A stretch of 39,189 nucleotides of DNA from an uncultured Collinsella sp. (GTDB lineage: Bacteria; Actinomycetota; Coriobacteriia; Coriobacteriales; Coriobacteriaceae), in contig CABQNA010000001.1 in the NCBI GenBank assembly GCA_902465425.1, positions 1 through 39,189 of the forward strand. The letters run 5' to 3'. Every line of letters starts with the position of its first letter. Position 1 is the first letter of the stretch. The notes below the pieces were generated by a model. The model had not been told where the DNA came from and ran no database searches. It worked only from the letters and a program-made list of their open reading frames with translations. Both the position numbers and the translations under genes were made by a program. Below, one piece after another: positions 1 to 7,421 of the stretch.

Positions 1-1402
1 CCGGGGTATCGAGCCCCTGCGGCTGATCGAGCACAAAGGTGCTCTGGGCAACCTGCAGCGCATGAAGCATGTCCGCCTCGGTCGCGTCCTCGTTGCCAAA
101 GCGCAGATTGCTTGCCACGGTGCCCGAGAACAGCCATGCCTTCTGCGGCACATAGGCAATGCGCCCGCGAATCTCGTCTTGCGAAAGGCCGCGCAGGTCG
201 ACGCCGTCCAGGCGAATGGCGCCCTTGGTGGCATCGTGGAAGCGCAACAAGAGCTTGGCCACCGTCGACTTGCCCGAACCCGTCGAGCCGACGATCGCAG
301 TCGTCTGACCGCGGCGACAGGCAAAGCTCAGGTCGCACAGGGTGTCCTCGTCGGCATCGTCAAAGCGAAACGACATGTGATCGAACACGGCGACCGCATC
401 GGCCCCGTCCTTTGAGTCGGACGCGGCCGCATCAAGCGTACGCTGGCCATCGACGATGCTCGGCTCAATCTCCAGCACTTGCTGTGCACGGCTTAGGCAT
501 GCCGCGGCGCGTGGCAGCGTTAGCACCACCATCTGCGCCATCATCACAAAGAACAGAATCAGGATTGCGTACTCCAGCACCGCCGAGATGCTCGCGATCT
601 GCATGGCGTGGGCGCCCACGCGGTTGCCGCCAACCCACAGCACCGCTACCTCGGCGATGTTCATCAAAAAGAAGCTTGAGCTGTCGAGGCCCACAAACAG
701 GTGGTTGACTTTGATGGCGTTGGCGGCGTAGTCGCTGAACACCTCGTCCAGGCGCCGCTCCTCGTGACGCTCCTTGTTAAACGCACGGATGACGCGCACG
801 CCCACGATGTTTTCGCGCAGCACCACGTTCATGCGGTCGATAAAGCTCTGCAGGCGCATAAAGATCGGCGCGGCGTTGGCAACGGTAAAGACCGCCGCCA
901 CCAGCACGATCGCAACCACCACGCCCAGCAGCGTGCCCATGGCAGGATCGATAAACCAGGCAAAGATGATGCCCGCCACGGCCAAGAACGGTACCGGCAG
1001 CACCAACTGAATCGTCTGAAGGACAGCTTGCTGAATCACGTTGATGTCGTTGAGCGAGCGCGTGATCATCGAACCCGTGCCAAAGCGCTCAAAGTCGCTG
1101 GCGGACAGCTCGAGCGACTTGTCGTACACGGCATTACGGATATCGCAGGCCACGTTGGCGGCCAGGCGCGCCGAAAGATAGCAGCCCAGCACCGTGCCGC
1201 CGCTGGCCATGCCGGTCGCGATAAGCATGTACAGGCCGTTGCGTAAAATATAGTCGACATCGCCCGTGGTAATACCGGTGTTGACCATGTTCGCCAGCAT
1301 CGTGGGAACCAACAGCGTACCGACGTTATCTATCAGCACCGCAAACAGCGTCACCGCAATCAGACCGCGGTACGGCCTCATAAACCTCATTAAGAGTCGC
1401 AT
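1..1402 (-). CDS. ABC-type exporter, fused permease/ATPase (3' end beyond window)
   Basis: This is a type I ABC exporter half-transporter that would use ATP hydrolysis to move drugs, lipids or peptides across the membrane. About 467 residues are visible; the C-terminus lies beyond position 1. Residues about 13-310 form the six-helix membrane domain. The nucleotide-binding domain follows, with Walker A GSTGSGKST near residues 371-379 and the Q-loop YVPQKAWLF. The ABC signature and Walker B are outside the window. The ATG at 1402 is preceded by GAGGGGG, and the start lies inside the end of the upstream MarR gene (13-nt overlap), which suggests translational coupling. MarR-ABC exporter pairs are commonly self-regulated efflux operons, and a second half-transporter often follows; it would lie off the left edge. 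The family is sure; the substrate is unknown. Confidence 0.93.
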   Translation of the reverse strand, partial: MRLLMRFMRPYRGLIAVTLFAVLIDNVGTLLVPTMLANMVNTGITTGDVDYILRNGLYMLIATGMASGGTVLGCYLSARLAANVACDIRNAVYDKSLELSASDFERFGTGSMITRSLNDINVIQQAVLQTIQLVLPVPFLAVAGIIFAWFIDPAMGTLLGVVVAIVLVAAVFTVANAAPIFMRLQSFIDRMNVVLRENIVGVRVIRAFNKERHEERRLDEVFSDYAANAIKVNHLFVGLDSSSFFLMNIAEVAVLWVGGNRVGAHAMQIASISAVLEYAILILFFVMMAQMVVLTLPRAAACLSRAQQVLEIEPSIVDGQRTLDAAASDSKDGADAVAVFDHMSFRFDDADEDTLCDLSFACRRGQTTAIVGSTGSGKSTVAKLLLRFHDATKGAIRLDGVDLRGLSQDEIRGRIAYVPQKAWLFSGTVASNLRFGNEDATEADMLHALQVAQSTFVLDQPQGLDTP

Positions 1403-1902
1403 GCGTCCCCCTCGCCCTTATCGTCAGTCTCGTTCTCGGCGGCCACTTGCCGTTTAAATGCCTCGCACTCTTCGTTAAGAACATGGGAGAACTTACCGAC
1501 CAAGTGCATGATCTCGCGCTGTTCCCACGGCTCGAGCGCTTCGAATGCCTGTTGCTCGGCTTTTTGCGCCGGCAACGCGTAGCGCTTGGCAAACTGCACG
1601 CCTTCTTCGGTCAGTCGCACAACCTTGTTCTTACGACTGCCCTCGGCAAACTCCAACGTCGCAAGCCCTCGCGCCCTAAGCGTCTTGATCGCCGAATTGA
1701 TGGTCTGTTTGCTGTAGAACCATTCACTCGTCAGCCGACTCACGGCAACGCTTCCGCCCGCCGCACTCGTGTCGACGAGCATCCAGTAGGCGCAGTCCGA
1801 AAGACCGCAGGCGCGCGCGAACTCCGAATAGATACGGTCAAGCCCGTTGAGCATCCGGTCGAAATCGACCAGGCTAACTGCACTATTCATCTCTCCCACC
1901 AT
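1390..1902 (-). CDS. MarR-family transcriptional regulator
   Basis: This 170-residue protein has the size and layout of a MarR winged-helix dimer. The DNA-binding core is around residues 55-110 (SRLTSEWFYSKQTINSAIKTL, then a wing containing EGSRKNKVVRLTEEG), with helical dimerisation segments on both sides. It probably represses its own operon, which includes the overlapping ABC exporter. The start is ambiguous: the ATG at 1902 has no good ribosome-binding site, and the ATG at 1890 has GGGAGAG touching it, so 166 residues is possible. Two copies of a 16-bp direct repeat upstream are candidate binding sites. The C-terminal tail is acidic. The ligand is unknown. Confidence 0.88.
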   Translation of the reverse strand: MVGEMNSAVSLVDFDRMLNGLDRIYSEFARACGLSDCAYWMLVDTSAAGGSVAVSRLTSEWFYSKQTINSAIKTLRARGLATLEFAEGSRKNKVVRLTEEGVQFAKRYALPAQKAEQQAFEALEPWEQREIMHLVGKFSHVLNEECEAFKRQVAAENETDDKGEGDACDS

Positions 1903-1906
1903 TCGA

Positions 1907-1956
1907 TAGTCCGAGTTTTGACCAATTTATATCTCCACATTAGTCCGAGTTTTGAC
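1907..1956 (-). promoter_or_regulatory. Tandem 16-bp repeat, candidate MarR operator
   Basis: The sequence TAGTCCGAGTTTTGAC occurs perfectly at 1907-1922 and again at 1941-1956, 34 bp apart, directly upstream of the MarR start. Each copy has GTC...GAC symmetry at its ends. Read on the minus strand, the distal copy lies just downstream of TTGACG, a plausible -35 box, and the proximal copy would fall in the early transcript. This is the expected arrangement for autorepression. Binding is inferred. Confidence 0.5.
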
Positions 1957-2007
1957 TATCGTCAATAAGCTCGTTGCCTATGGTCGGCTCTACATAAGCA
2001 TATCGAC

Positions 2008-2043
2008 AAAAAAGACCGCCGGCGCGGGGGCGGCGCCGGCGGT
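2008..2043 (-). terminator. Rho-independent terminator after the 96-aa gene
   Basis: An 11-bp perfect GC-rich stem (2015-2025 with 2033-2043) has a 7-nt loop. Read on the minus strand it is followed by six T residues (2008-2013). It ends transcription of the small gene at 2070-2360. Confidence 0.88.
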
Positions 2044-2069
2044 TGCGAGAGAATATCGAGTGTTGGCTG

Positions 2070-2360
2070 TTAAGCAGCGACGGCCTCGTAGACCGTGGCG
2101 CCCGAGAAGCTGTCGTGTAGGCTCTTGCCGCAGATCCACGGCAGCTCGACGACCTCGCAGACCGTGTTGACCAGCTCGGAGCAGTCAGTAAAGTGGCCCT
2201 TGTCGTTGAGGGCCTCGCAATCCTGAACACGCCAATAGCCATCGGTGTGCGTGATGTAGTACTCGTGATCGTTAATCGACACGAAAGCGCGCGTCTTGGA
2301 ACGCAGCAGCTTCAGAAATCCTTCGAAATCGGTCTCGACGACATCTCCAGCCTGGAACAT
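2070..2360 (-). CDS. Small acidic protein of unknown function
   Basis: I do not recognise this 96-residue protein. The start is the ATG at 2360, which has AGGAGG seven bases upstream; an in-frame ATG at 2396 has no such site and was rejected. The sequence is acidic and looks like one compact alpha/beta domain: residues about 1-20 (MFQAGDVVETDFEG) are followed by strand-like stretches AFVSINDHEYYITHTDGYW and ELVNTVCEVVELPWI. It has no signal peptide and no membrane segment. It contains three cysteines but no CxxC pair. It is monocistronic: its terminator lies about 27 bp downstream and the MarR unit reads in the same direction beyond it. The strong ribosome-binding site and terminator support a real gene. 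Confidence 0.75.
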   Translation of the reverse strand: MFQAGDVVETDFEGFLKLLRSKTRAFVSINDHEYYITHTDGYWRVQDCEALNDKGHFTDCSELVNTVCEVVELPWICGKSLHDSFSGATVYEAVAA

Positions 2361-2514
2361 GATGTTACCTCCTGGCCCGGCGCCACCACGGCGCATTAAT
2401 AAACGTTGGTACTCCTTTAGTAAAACCTTTATCAGAGGTTATGCGTTCGTCATTTAGGCAAGTGGTAAAAAACCGCAGGGTAGACGGGATAAAACGTTTA
2501 ACCATCCCATTGGT

Positions 2515-2543
2515 TTGTCACATTCTGAAGGTACTTTTATGCA
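2515..2543 (+). promoter_or_regulatory. Possible promoter of the nitroreductase gene
   Basis: TTGTCA (2515-2520), a 17-bp spacer and TATGCA (2538-2543) resemble a housekeeping promoter with a good -35 and a weak -10. It would leave a 5' leader of about 100 nt before the ATG at 2655. I see no known riboswitch in that leader. The rest of the interval 2361-2654 holds nothing else I can name. Confidence 0.35.
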
Positions 2544-2654
2544 AACCTACTTCCCCAATTGGAATCTATCCTTTTGGCCGGGCAATTGACCGTCTATCGT
2601 TTGAGCCCGACGGGTATGAACGGGGCATCTACAACGCCACCGCAAGGAGACACC

Positions 2655-3176
2655 ATGGAGACTATCGAAGCGCTCATTCACCGCCGCAGCTGCCGCAAAT
2701 ACAGCGATCGTCCCGTCGAGGCCGAAAAGCTTGCACGTATTATCGAAGCCGGCCAATATGCACCGAGCGGCATGGGCCGCCAGCCGGTGACGTTTGTCGC
2801 CGTCACCGACCCCGCAACCGTCGAGCGCCTCTCGCAGCTTAACGCCCAGGTCATGGGCAGCAACAGCGACCCCTTCTATGGCGCCAAGGCCGTTGTGGTG
2901 GTACTGGTCGACCGCAGCGTGCCCACGCATCTGGAAGACGGTTCGCTTGCCATGGGCAACCTGCTCAATGCTGCCTATGCGCTGGGTGTCGATTCGTGCT
3001 GGATTCATCGCGCACACGAGGTCTTCGACTCGCCCGAAGGCTTGGAACTGCTGGCCAGCTGGGGCCTGCCCGCCGACGGTAGCCTACGCGGCGTCGGTCA
3101 CTGCATTCTGGGCTACGCCGAGGACACGCTACCCGAGGCAAAGCCGCGCCGCGACAACGTGGTATACGTCAAGTAG
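2655..3176 (+). CDS. Nitroreductase-family FMN oxidoreductase
   Basis: This 173-residue protein is a single-domain nitroreductase: an FMN enzyme that passes electrons from NAD(P)H to nitro, quinone or similar acceptors, working as a dimer. The N-terminal IHRRSCRKYSDRPVE is the family's FMN-phosphate-binding signature (RRSxRxY). It is followed by APSGMGRQPVTFVAV, the central SLAMGNLLNAAYALGVDSCWI, and the C-terminal GHCILGYAEDTLPEAKPRRDNVVYV. The start at 2655 is fixed by AAGGAG five bases upstream; the reading frame is open further upstream but has no better start. It is a single-gene unit, convergent with the gene at 3232-3807. The physiological substrate cannot be read from sequence. Confidence 0.93.
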   Translation: METIEALIHRRSCRKYSDRPVEAEKLARIIEAGQYAPSGMGRQPVTFVAVTDPATVERLSQLNAQVMGSNSDPFYGAKAVVVVLVDRSVPTHLEDGSLAMGNLLNAAYALGVDSCWIHRAHEVFDSPEGLELLASWGLPADGSLRGVGHCILGYAEDTLPEAKPRRDNVVYVK

Positions 3177-3194
3177 CGCAGGAGTGTCCCAAAC

Positions 3195-3229
3195 TGCCGG
3201 CAGAAAAGGAACGTCCCCTTCTGCCGGCA
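3195..3229. repeat. GGGAC-type stem-loop between convergent genes
   Basis: Perfect 11-bp arms TGCCGGCAGAA (3195-3205) and TTCTGCCGGCA (3219-3229) enclose a 13-nt loop that reads GGGGACGTTCC on the minus strand. It has the same layout as the 45-bp REP-like family, with different arm sequences. It lies three bases from the stop of the gene at 3232 and may act as a transcript end. Confidence 0.65.
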
Positions 3230-3231
3230 AG

Positions 3232-3807
3232 CTATGTTGATATTTGAGTTGTCGTCGCTTCGCTTGTCTGGGTCGTTTCGGCTTCGCTGCCTTGTTCGTC
3301 CTCGTCCTTTTGCGCATCGGCGATGGTGGAGGCCGCCGCAACGATACCGCGCTGGGGCGCGACACCCGTCTGGGTCTGAGCGCCCTCGACAACTTCTGTG
3401 CCTGCATGCGCGAGCTCGGGCGATTTAAACATTGCGTCCAAGTTGGCGCCACCGCCGGCATATCCGAGCGCAGCGAGCGCGATGACGATCACTGCAACGG
3501 CGGCCACGATCGGCACATAACGATGCCAACCAGCAGGATTGAGCCCACTGCGGCGAGCCGCCCCGCGGCTGATGTAACCAAGCGTGCCGTCGTGCTTGAG
3601 CTTTGAGCCCACCACGCGTTTGCGGCCCCACAGTGAGGACTCTGCCTGCATTGCCAAGCGGGCGCTTGCCGAAGGATAGCCGTATTTAGTGCGCTTGAAC
3701 GAGCCATCAAACCCCGAGGCGTGTTTGCCCCACGTCACCGATGTCGTGCGTCGGTTGACCGGCGCGGCGCTCCGTCTTCTGCGGCTCGGTTTTGAAGTCT
3801 CAGCCAT
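3232..3807 (-). CDS. Single-pass membrane protein, unknown function
   Basis: I do not recognise this 191-residue protein. From the ATG at 3807 (GAGGG three bases upstream) it begins with a very basic region of about 95 residues rich in Arg, Lys and Ser (KPSRRRRSAAPVNRRTTSVTW). One membrane helix follows (YVPIVAAVAVIVIALAALGY, near residues 100-119). An outer segment of about 70 residues rich in Thr, Ala, Gln and Glu ends in repeated TTQ and EAT motifs. The positive-inside rule places the N-terminus in the cytoplasm. The basic half could bind nucleic acid or anionic lipid, but that is a guess. A longer start at 3861 adds MLQSKALL... without a ribosome-binding site. Confidence 0.75.
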   Translation of the reverse strand: MAETSKPSRRRRSAAPVNRRTTSVTWGKHASGFDGSFKRTKYGYPSASARLAMQAESSLWGRKRVVGSKLKHDGTLGYISRGAARRSGLNPAGWHRYVPIVAAVAVIVIALAALGYAGGGANLDAMFKSPELAHAGTEVVEGAQTQTGVAPQRGIVAAASTIADAQKDEDEQGSEAETTQTSEATTTQIST

Positions 3808-3891
3808 ATGCCCTCGCACGCCGTAACCAAATCGAAACAATAACGCTTTGGACTGTAGCACACGCGTCGCGCGCGGTCACGGGCGCCTCGC

Positions 3892-5109
3892 TCAACGGTC
3901 ATCGTCCTTCAGCAAGCGCCACAGCGTTGTACGGCTTATGCCCAGCACCTCCGCCGCACGGGTTCGGTTGCCATGGAGATGGTCTACAACCAGATGCGCG
4001 ATATCTCGCTCGGTATCGATCAGCGGTCGCAGGATATACAGGTCGCTTTCGAGTGTCGGGGCGCCAAAGGTTGCGGTCTTAATCACGTCCTCTTGGGCGA
4101 GCACTTCCTCCGCCACAGCGCGATCCACCGTGCCCGCCCCCACCAATATATACAGTCGTTCCGAGACCTCGCGGAGCTGCAGATAATTGCGCGGCCAGCG
4201 GTAAGCATCGAGCGTCTTCGTCGCCGTGGCAGACAGCGTGGGCACTGCCGTCCCAAATGCATCAGCGAGATATTCCAAATAGCGCGCGACCTTCGTCGAC
4301 GCGGCTCCCTGCTCGGCGATTGCCGGCGCCACGCTCACCGCACAGGCGAAGCGCTCGGTCACAAAGGCGGCTTGATCACTTTCGCCGCCGCCCGGCATGT
4401 CATTCGCTGTCAGCACCACATGGCAGCGCGTCGCCAACGCGGTGTCGGCCATCGTGGAAACGAGCTCGCGGAGGCGCTGAGGGCCAACCGCATTCCAGCC
4501 CTCAATGCAAAGGGTCAGCCCCGTTTGGAACAACGGCGATTCGGCGCTTTTGAGCACGTGGCGCCAACCGCGATCGGTGAGTTCATCGAGCGCGACGGAA
4601 ACAAAGGGCTGATCGGCAAAAGGACCGTCCAGATAGAGGCGCTTGGCGATCTCAACCTGACCCGCTCCCAGCTCGCCCTCGAGCATAAGGGGCACACCGC
4701 GCGCGTAGCTCTCGGCAACCGGCGCAGCCACCGAGGCCGCCCCCTCAACGATGCCGTACGCACTCGATTCGTAGCGGGCCTCAACCTCGTCGGCGTTGAG
4801 CCACTCGATGCCCGCATGCGCCGCGGCGCCGCGCACCTCGCGGACCACGACGACCCAAAGGCCCCCGCCCTCTTTGTCGGCGGGGCGAACGGTCAGGCTC
4901 AGGCGCGTACCCGCACGCCCCATAACAAGGCGCGCACCGTCTCCTATACGGTCGAGGCGTTCGGCAACAAAAGCCGCCACATCCCGCTCAAGCGCCGCGT
5001 CATTCATGGTCGAGATCGCGACGTCCCCACGCGCATCGATTGCCAATGCCGAAGCCCCGGCAGCAGCTAGGGCCTCGGTCAAGATGTTCAGTTTGGCATT
5101 GCTATCCAT
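3892..5109 (-). CDS. Fis-type HTH regulator with degenerate sigma-54-activator AAA+ domain
   Basis: This 405-residue protein has the layout of a bacterial enhancer-binding protein: an N-terminal sensory part (1-130), an AAA+-like region (about 133-325) and a C-terminal Fis-type helix-turn-helix (381-400, NRTRAAEVLGISRTTLWRLL). The AAA+ core is recognisable from the Walker A position, PFVSVALDEL, and WPRNYLQLREV (305-315, matching the WPGNVREL landmark). Its catalytic motifs are gone. Walker A reads GELGAGQV (145-152) with Gln in place of Lys, Walker B reads TLCIEG without Asp-Glu, and there is no GAFTGA loop. It is therefore unlikely to hydrolyse ATP or remodel sigma-54, and probably acts as a simple DNA-binding regulator. 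The start at 5109 follows a weak GGGG box; an upstream in-frame ATG at 5310 lies in a structured leader. A target could be the yeiH-like gene upstream. Confidence 0.8.
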   Translation of the reverse strand: MDSNAKLNILTEALAAAGASALAIDARGDVAISTMNDAALERDVAAFVAERLDRIGDGARLVMGRAGTRLSLTVRPADKEGGGLWVVVVREVRGAAAHAGIEWLNADEVEARYESSAYGIVEGAASVAAPVAESYARGVPLMLEGELGAGQVEIAKRLYLDGPFADQPFVSVALDELTDRGWRHVLKSAESPLFQTGLTLCIEGWNAVGPQRLRELVSTMADTALATRCHVVLTANDMPGGGESDQAAFVTERFACAVSVAPAIAEQGAASTKVARYLEYLADAFGTAVPTLSATATKTLDAYRWPRNYLQLREVSERLYILVGAGTVDRAVAEEVLAQEDVIKTATFGAPTLESDLYILRPLIDTERDIAHLVVDHLHGNRTRAAEVLGISRTTLWRLLKDDDR

Positions 5110-5164
5110 GATTTGCCCCTGTCCGCGGCGACATGCAACCGCCGACGGTCGCACGACCGAGTGT

Positions 5165-5200
5165 TTCAAAATTGAACGATATTGCCCACCAAACACTATA
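5165..5200 (-). promoter_or_regulatory. Candidate promoter and operator of the Fis-type regulator
   Basis: On the minus strand, TATAGT (plus 5195-5200) is a good -10 box without an obvious -35. Just downstream is the inverted repeat TTCAAAATTGAA (5165-5176, TTCAA-N2-TTGAA), inside a wider GTGTTT/AAACAC pair (5161-5166 and 5191-5196). Its position fits autoregulation. Binding is inferred. Confidence 0.35.
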
Positions 5201-5233
5201 GGGCAGAAAGCGCCGTCCTGCGAGTATAGGTGT

Positions 5234-5323
5234 TGCCCCGCATCGCCATCCTGGCGGGGCGATAAGAGCTCTTCGGGACTTATAAACCTGCGGACAAGCC
5301 ATACCCGCAAGAGCTCCTATCGC
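5234..5323 (-). other. Nested inverted repeats, possible structured RNA element
   Basis: Between the yeiH-like stop and the regulator promoter are three stem candidates. GCCCCGC...GCGGGGC spans about 5235-5260. A 15-bp arm pair with one mismatch pairs 5259-5273 with 5309-5323. TGCGG/CCGCA is nested inside the latter. No T-run follows on either strand, so it is not a simple terminator. It does not match a riboswitch class I know. Confidence 0.4.
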
Positions 5324-5375
5324 TCCACCGCAGGCATGCGCTCACCAGCACGCAGCACGCAAATAAGCTACTTCT

Positions 5376-6410
5376 CTACCAGATTCCCAGCACGTGTTGC
5401 ATCCCCAAACTCATGCACGCAATGCCAATCCAGCAGCAAAAGCCCAGCGCGATGGGCTTGCCGCCCTTTTTGACCAGCTCGACGATATCGGTATTAAAGC
5501 CAATAGCCGCCATGGCCATCACGATAAAGAACTTCGACAGCTCCTTGATGGGCGCCGTGATGGACACGGGAAGCTGAAGCACCGTGGTGATTACGCTCGC
5601 CAGCACAAAGAACAGCACAAACAAGGGAAACGCGCGTTTAAGCGAGAACGTGCTTTTGGCGTCGCCGCCGGCCTTGCGCGCCAGATGCATCTGCCAGCAT
5701 GCGAGGACCAACGTGATGGGAATAATGGCCAGCGTCCTGGTGAGCTTGACCACCGTGGCGCTCTCGAGCACATTGGCGCCGGGATGCATGCTGTCCCAAG
5801 CGCTCGCCGCAGCCGTTACGGACGAGGTGTCGTTGATGGCGGTACCGGCAAACAGGCCAAAGCCCTCGTTGGTCAGCCCGAGCATGCCGCCGAGCGTCGG
5901 AAACACGAGCGCCGCGATAACGTTAAACAGGAAGATGACCGAAATAGCCTGGGCAATCTCGCGATCGTCGGCATCGATGACGGGTGCGGTCGCGGCGATG
6001 GCAGAACCGCCGCAAATCGACGAACCCACACCCACAAGCGTCGCGATCTTACCTGGCACGTTCATAACGCGGCAGAGCACAAAGGCGATGACAAGCGAGG
6101 TCGAGATTGTCGCCACGATAATCGGCAGCGACTGGGCGCCCTTGGACAGAATCTGGGAGAGGTTCATGCCAAAGCCAAGCAGGATAACCGCGTACTGCAA
6201 GACTTTTTTGGACGTATAGGTGACGCCGGCGACGAGCTGTTCGCGACGATTCTTGGGAAAGACGAGCGCCAGGACCATGCCAAAGAGGATGGCAAATACC
6301 GGACCGCCGACCACCTCAATTTGTTTGCCGAGCAACGTCGCGGGAATGGCGATGATCAGGCAGAACAAAACGCCTTTCCAGCGCTCGCGTACGATATTTG
6401 CCAGTTGCAT
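5376..6410 (-). CDS. YeiH-family putative sulfate exporter
   Basis: This 344-residue polytopic membrane protein belongs to the UPF0324/YeiH (Cons_hypoth698) family, described as putative sulfate or sulfonate-linked exporters. About ten hydrophobic segments span it. Family landmarks visible are VLQYAVILLGFGMNL, GVGSSICGGSAIAA (the conserved GxGxxICGxSA loop), FGLFAGTAINDTSSVTAA and the C-terminal GFNTDI. Length is typical. The ATG at 6410 has AAGGA eight bases upstream. A divergent GntR/FCD regulator lies at 6574 and the Fis-type regulator lies downstream on the same strand; either could control it. The transported ion has not been settled for the family, so sulfate should be read as a family label. 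Confidence 0.9.
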   Translation of the reverse strand: MQLANIVRERWKGVLFCLIIAIPATLLGKQIEVVGGPVFAILFGMVLALVFPKNRREQLVAGVTYTSKKVLQYAVILLGFGMNLSQILSKGAQSLPIIVATISTSLVIAFVLCRVMNVPGKIATLVGVGSSICGGSAIAATAPVIDADDREIAQAISVIFLFNVIAALVFPTLGGMLGLTNEGFGLFAGTAINDTSSVTAAASAWDSMHPGANVLESATVVKLTRTLAIIPITLVLACWQMHLARKAGGDAKSTFSLKRAFPLFVLFFVLASVITTVLQLPVSITAPIKELSKFFIVMAMAAIGFNTDIVELVKKGGKPIALGFCCWIGIACMSLGMQHVLGIW

Positions 6411-6573
6411 ATGGGATTCCTTCTTTCTATTTCACGTTTGCGACGGCTTATGATACGGCAACATTGAGCGCAGCCTTGCGCAAACACAGACTAAGATGCC
6501 GCAATAGTTCTCAGGCAACAGCCGAATTACCCACCGCGGAGAGCTGATTCGCGGCATAATTAACAACTGACAT

Positions 6574-7305
6574 ATGAGTTTGATAGAACAGTTGCGAGGC
6601 GCTATGGAAGAATCGATGCACGTCGGCGAGCAGGAAACGAGCCTACAGGACCAGTCCTACCACACCATTCGACGCAAAATCGTCTACCTGGACTACAAGC
6701 CGGGCGAAAAGCTGGGCGTCAAGCAGCTTTGCGATGACCTGGACATGGGTCGCACGCCCGTGCGCGAGGCTTTGGTTCGCTTGGCGCAGGAAGGCCTGGT
6801 GCGCACCGTGCCCCAGAGCGGTACCTACGTCTCACCCATCAACCTCACCCTTGCCGAGAGTGCCTGTTACATCCGCGAACATCTGGAAAAGCAGGTGATC
6901 GTGGAATGCTGTGCGCGCGCCACGTCGGCTGGCATCGAGCAGCTCGACCGCGCCATCGCGCTGCAGGAAAAGGCCATGGCCGAAGAGGATCGCATCGGCT
7001 TCTTTTTGAGCGACAACCTCATGCATCACATGATTTTTAGCATCGCATGTCGCAGCACCGTGTGGTCGTGGCTCGAAGAGACCAATGCCGACCTGGAGCG
7101 CTTCCGCTGGCTGCGCGCCGCCACACAGGTTCTCGACAATCAGGACATCGTGAACGAGCACAAGCAGATTCGCCGCGCCATCGCCGGTCGTGACCCCATC
7201 GAAGCGAGCTTTTTGGTCAGCAAGCACCTGCACATGATGTTCCGCAACCAGACCGAGGTTCTGGACCAGTTCCCCGAGTACTTCGAGACCAGCAAGCTCC
7301 GCTAA
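6574..7305 (+). CDS. GntR-family regulator, FCD (FadR-like) subfamily
   Basis: This protein of 243 residues (233 if it starts at the ATG at 6604) has an N-terminal winged helix: YHTIRRKIVYLDYKPGEKL, then LCDDLDMGRTPVREALVRLAQEGLV, then the wing TVPQSGTYV. An all-helical FCD ligand-binding domain follows, with the metal- or ligand-linked histidines of this class visible in DNLMHHMIF and KHLHMMF. It probably senses a small organic acid. The ATG at 6574 has no ribosome-binding site, while 6604 has GCGAGG four bases upstream, so the shorter form is credible. It diverges from the yeiH-like gene and may regulate it. The stop codon overlaps the first bases of a REP-like element. Confidence 0.9.
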   Translation: MSLIEQLRGAMEESMHVGEQETSLQDQSYHTIRRKIVYLDYKPGEKLGVKQLCDDLDMGRTPVREALVRLAQEGLVRTVPQSGTYVSPINLTLAESACYIREHLEKQVIVECCARATSAGIEQLDRAIALQEKAMAEEDRIGFFLSDNLMHHMIFSIACRSTVWSWLEETNADLERFRWLRAATQVLDNQDIVNEHKQIRRAIAGRDPIEASFLVSKHLHMMFRNQTEVLDQFPEYFETSKLR

Positions 7306-7348
7306 CCTGCCAAAAAGGGACAGGTTCATTTTGGCAGGTTTTATCTGG
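7304..7348 (+). repeat. REP-like stem-loop, copy 1
   Basis: This 45-bp element has arms CCTGCCAAAA and TTTTGGCAGG around a core containing GGGACAGGTT, followed by the tail TTTTATCTGG. It is nearly identical to the copies at 9488, 12503 and 14590. Its first two bases are the end of the upstream TAA stop codon. Confidence 0.85.
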
Positions 7349-7356
7349 TCAAATGC

Positions 7357-7396
7357 AAAAAAGGCCCGGCTCCATCTTGATGCGGAGCCGGGCCTT
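7357..7396 (-). terminator. Terminator of glmS
   Basis: A perfect 13-bp stem (7361-7373 with 7384-7396) has a 10-nt loop and, on the minus strand, a run of six T residues. It lies 26 bp past the glmS stop. Confidence 0.92.
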
Positions 7397-7421
7397 AGTC
7401 GCTAGGACGGCGGAATATTAG

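Noticed and set aside
3973..5070. 365-codon plus-strand open frame opposite the Fis-type regulator
   Set aside because: The minus-strand reading has coherent AAA+ landmarks and an HTH; the plus-strand reading has none.
5110..5310. N-terminal extension of the Fis-type regulator from the ATG at 5310
   Set aside because: The added residues cross inverted repeats and a likely promoter, and do not resemble a domain; the start at 5109 is preferred.
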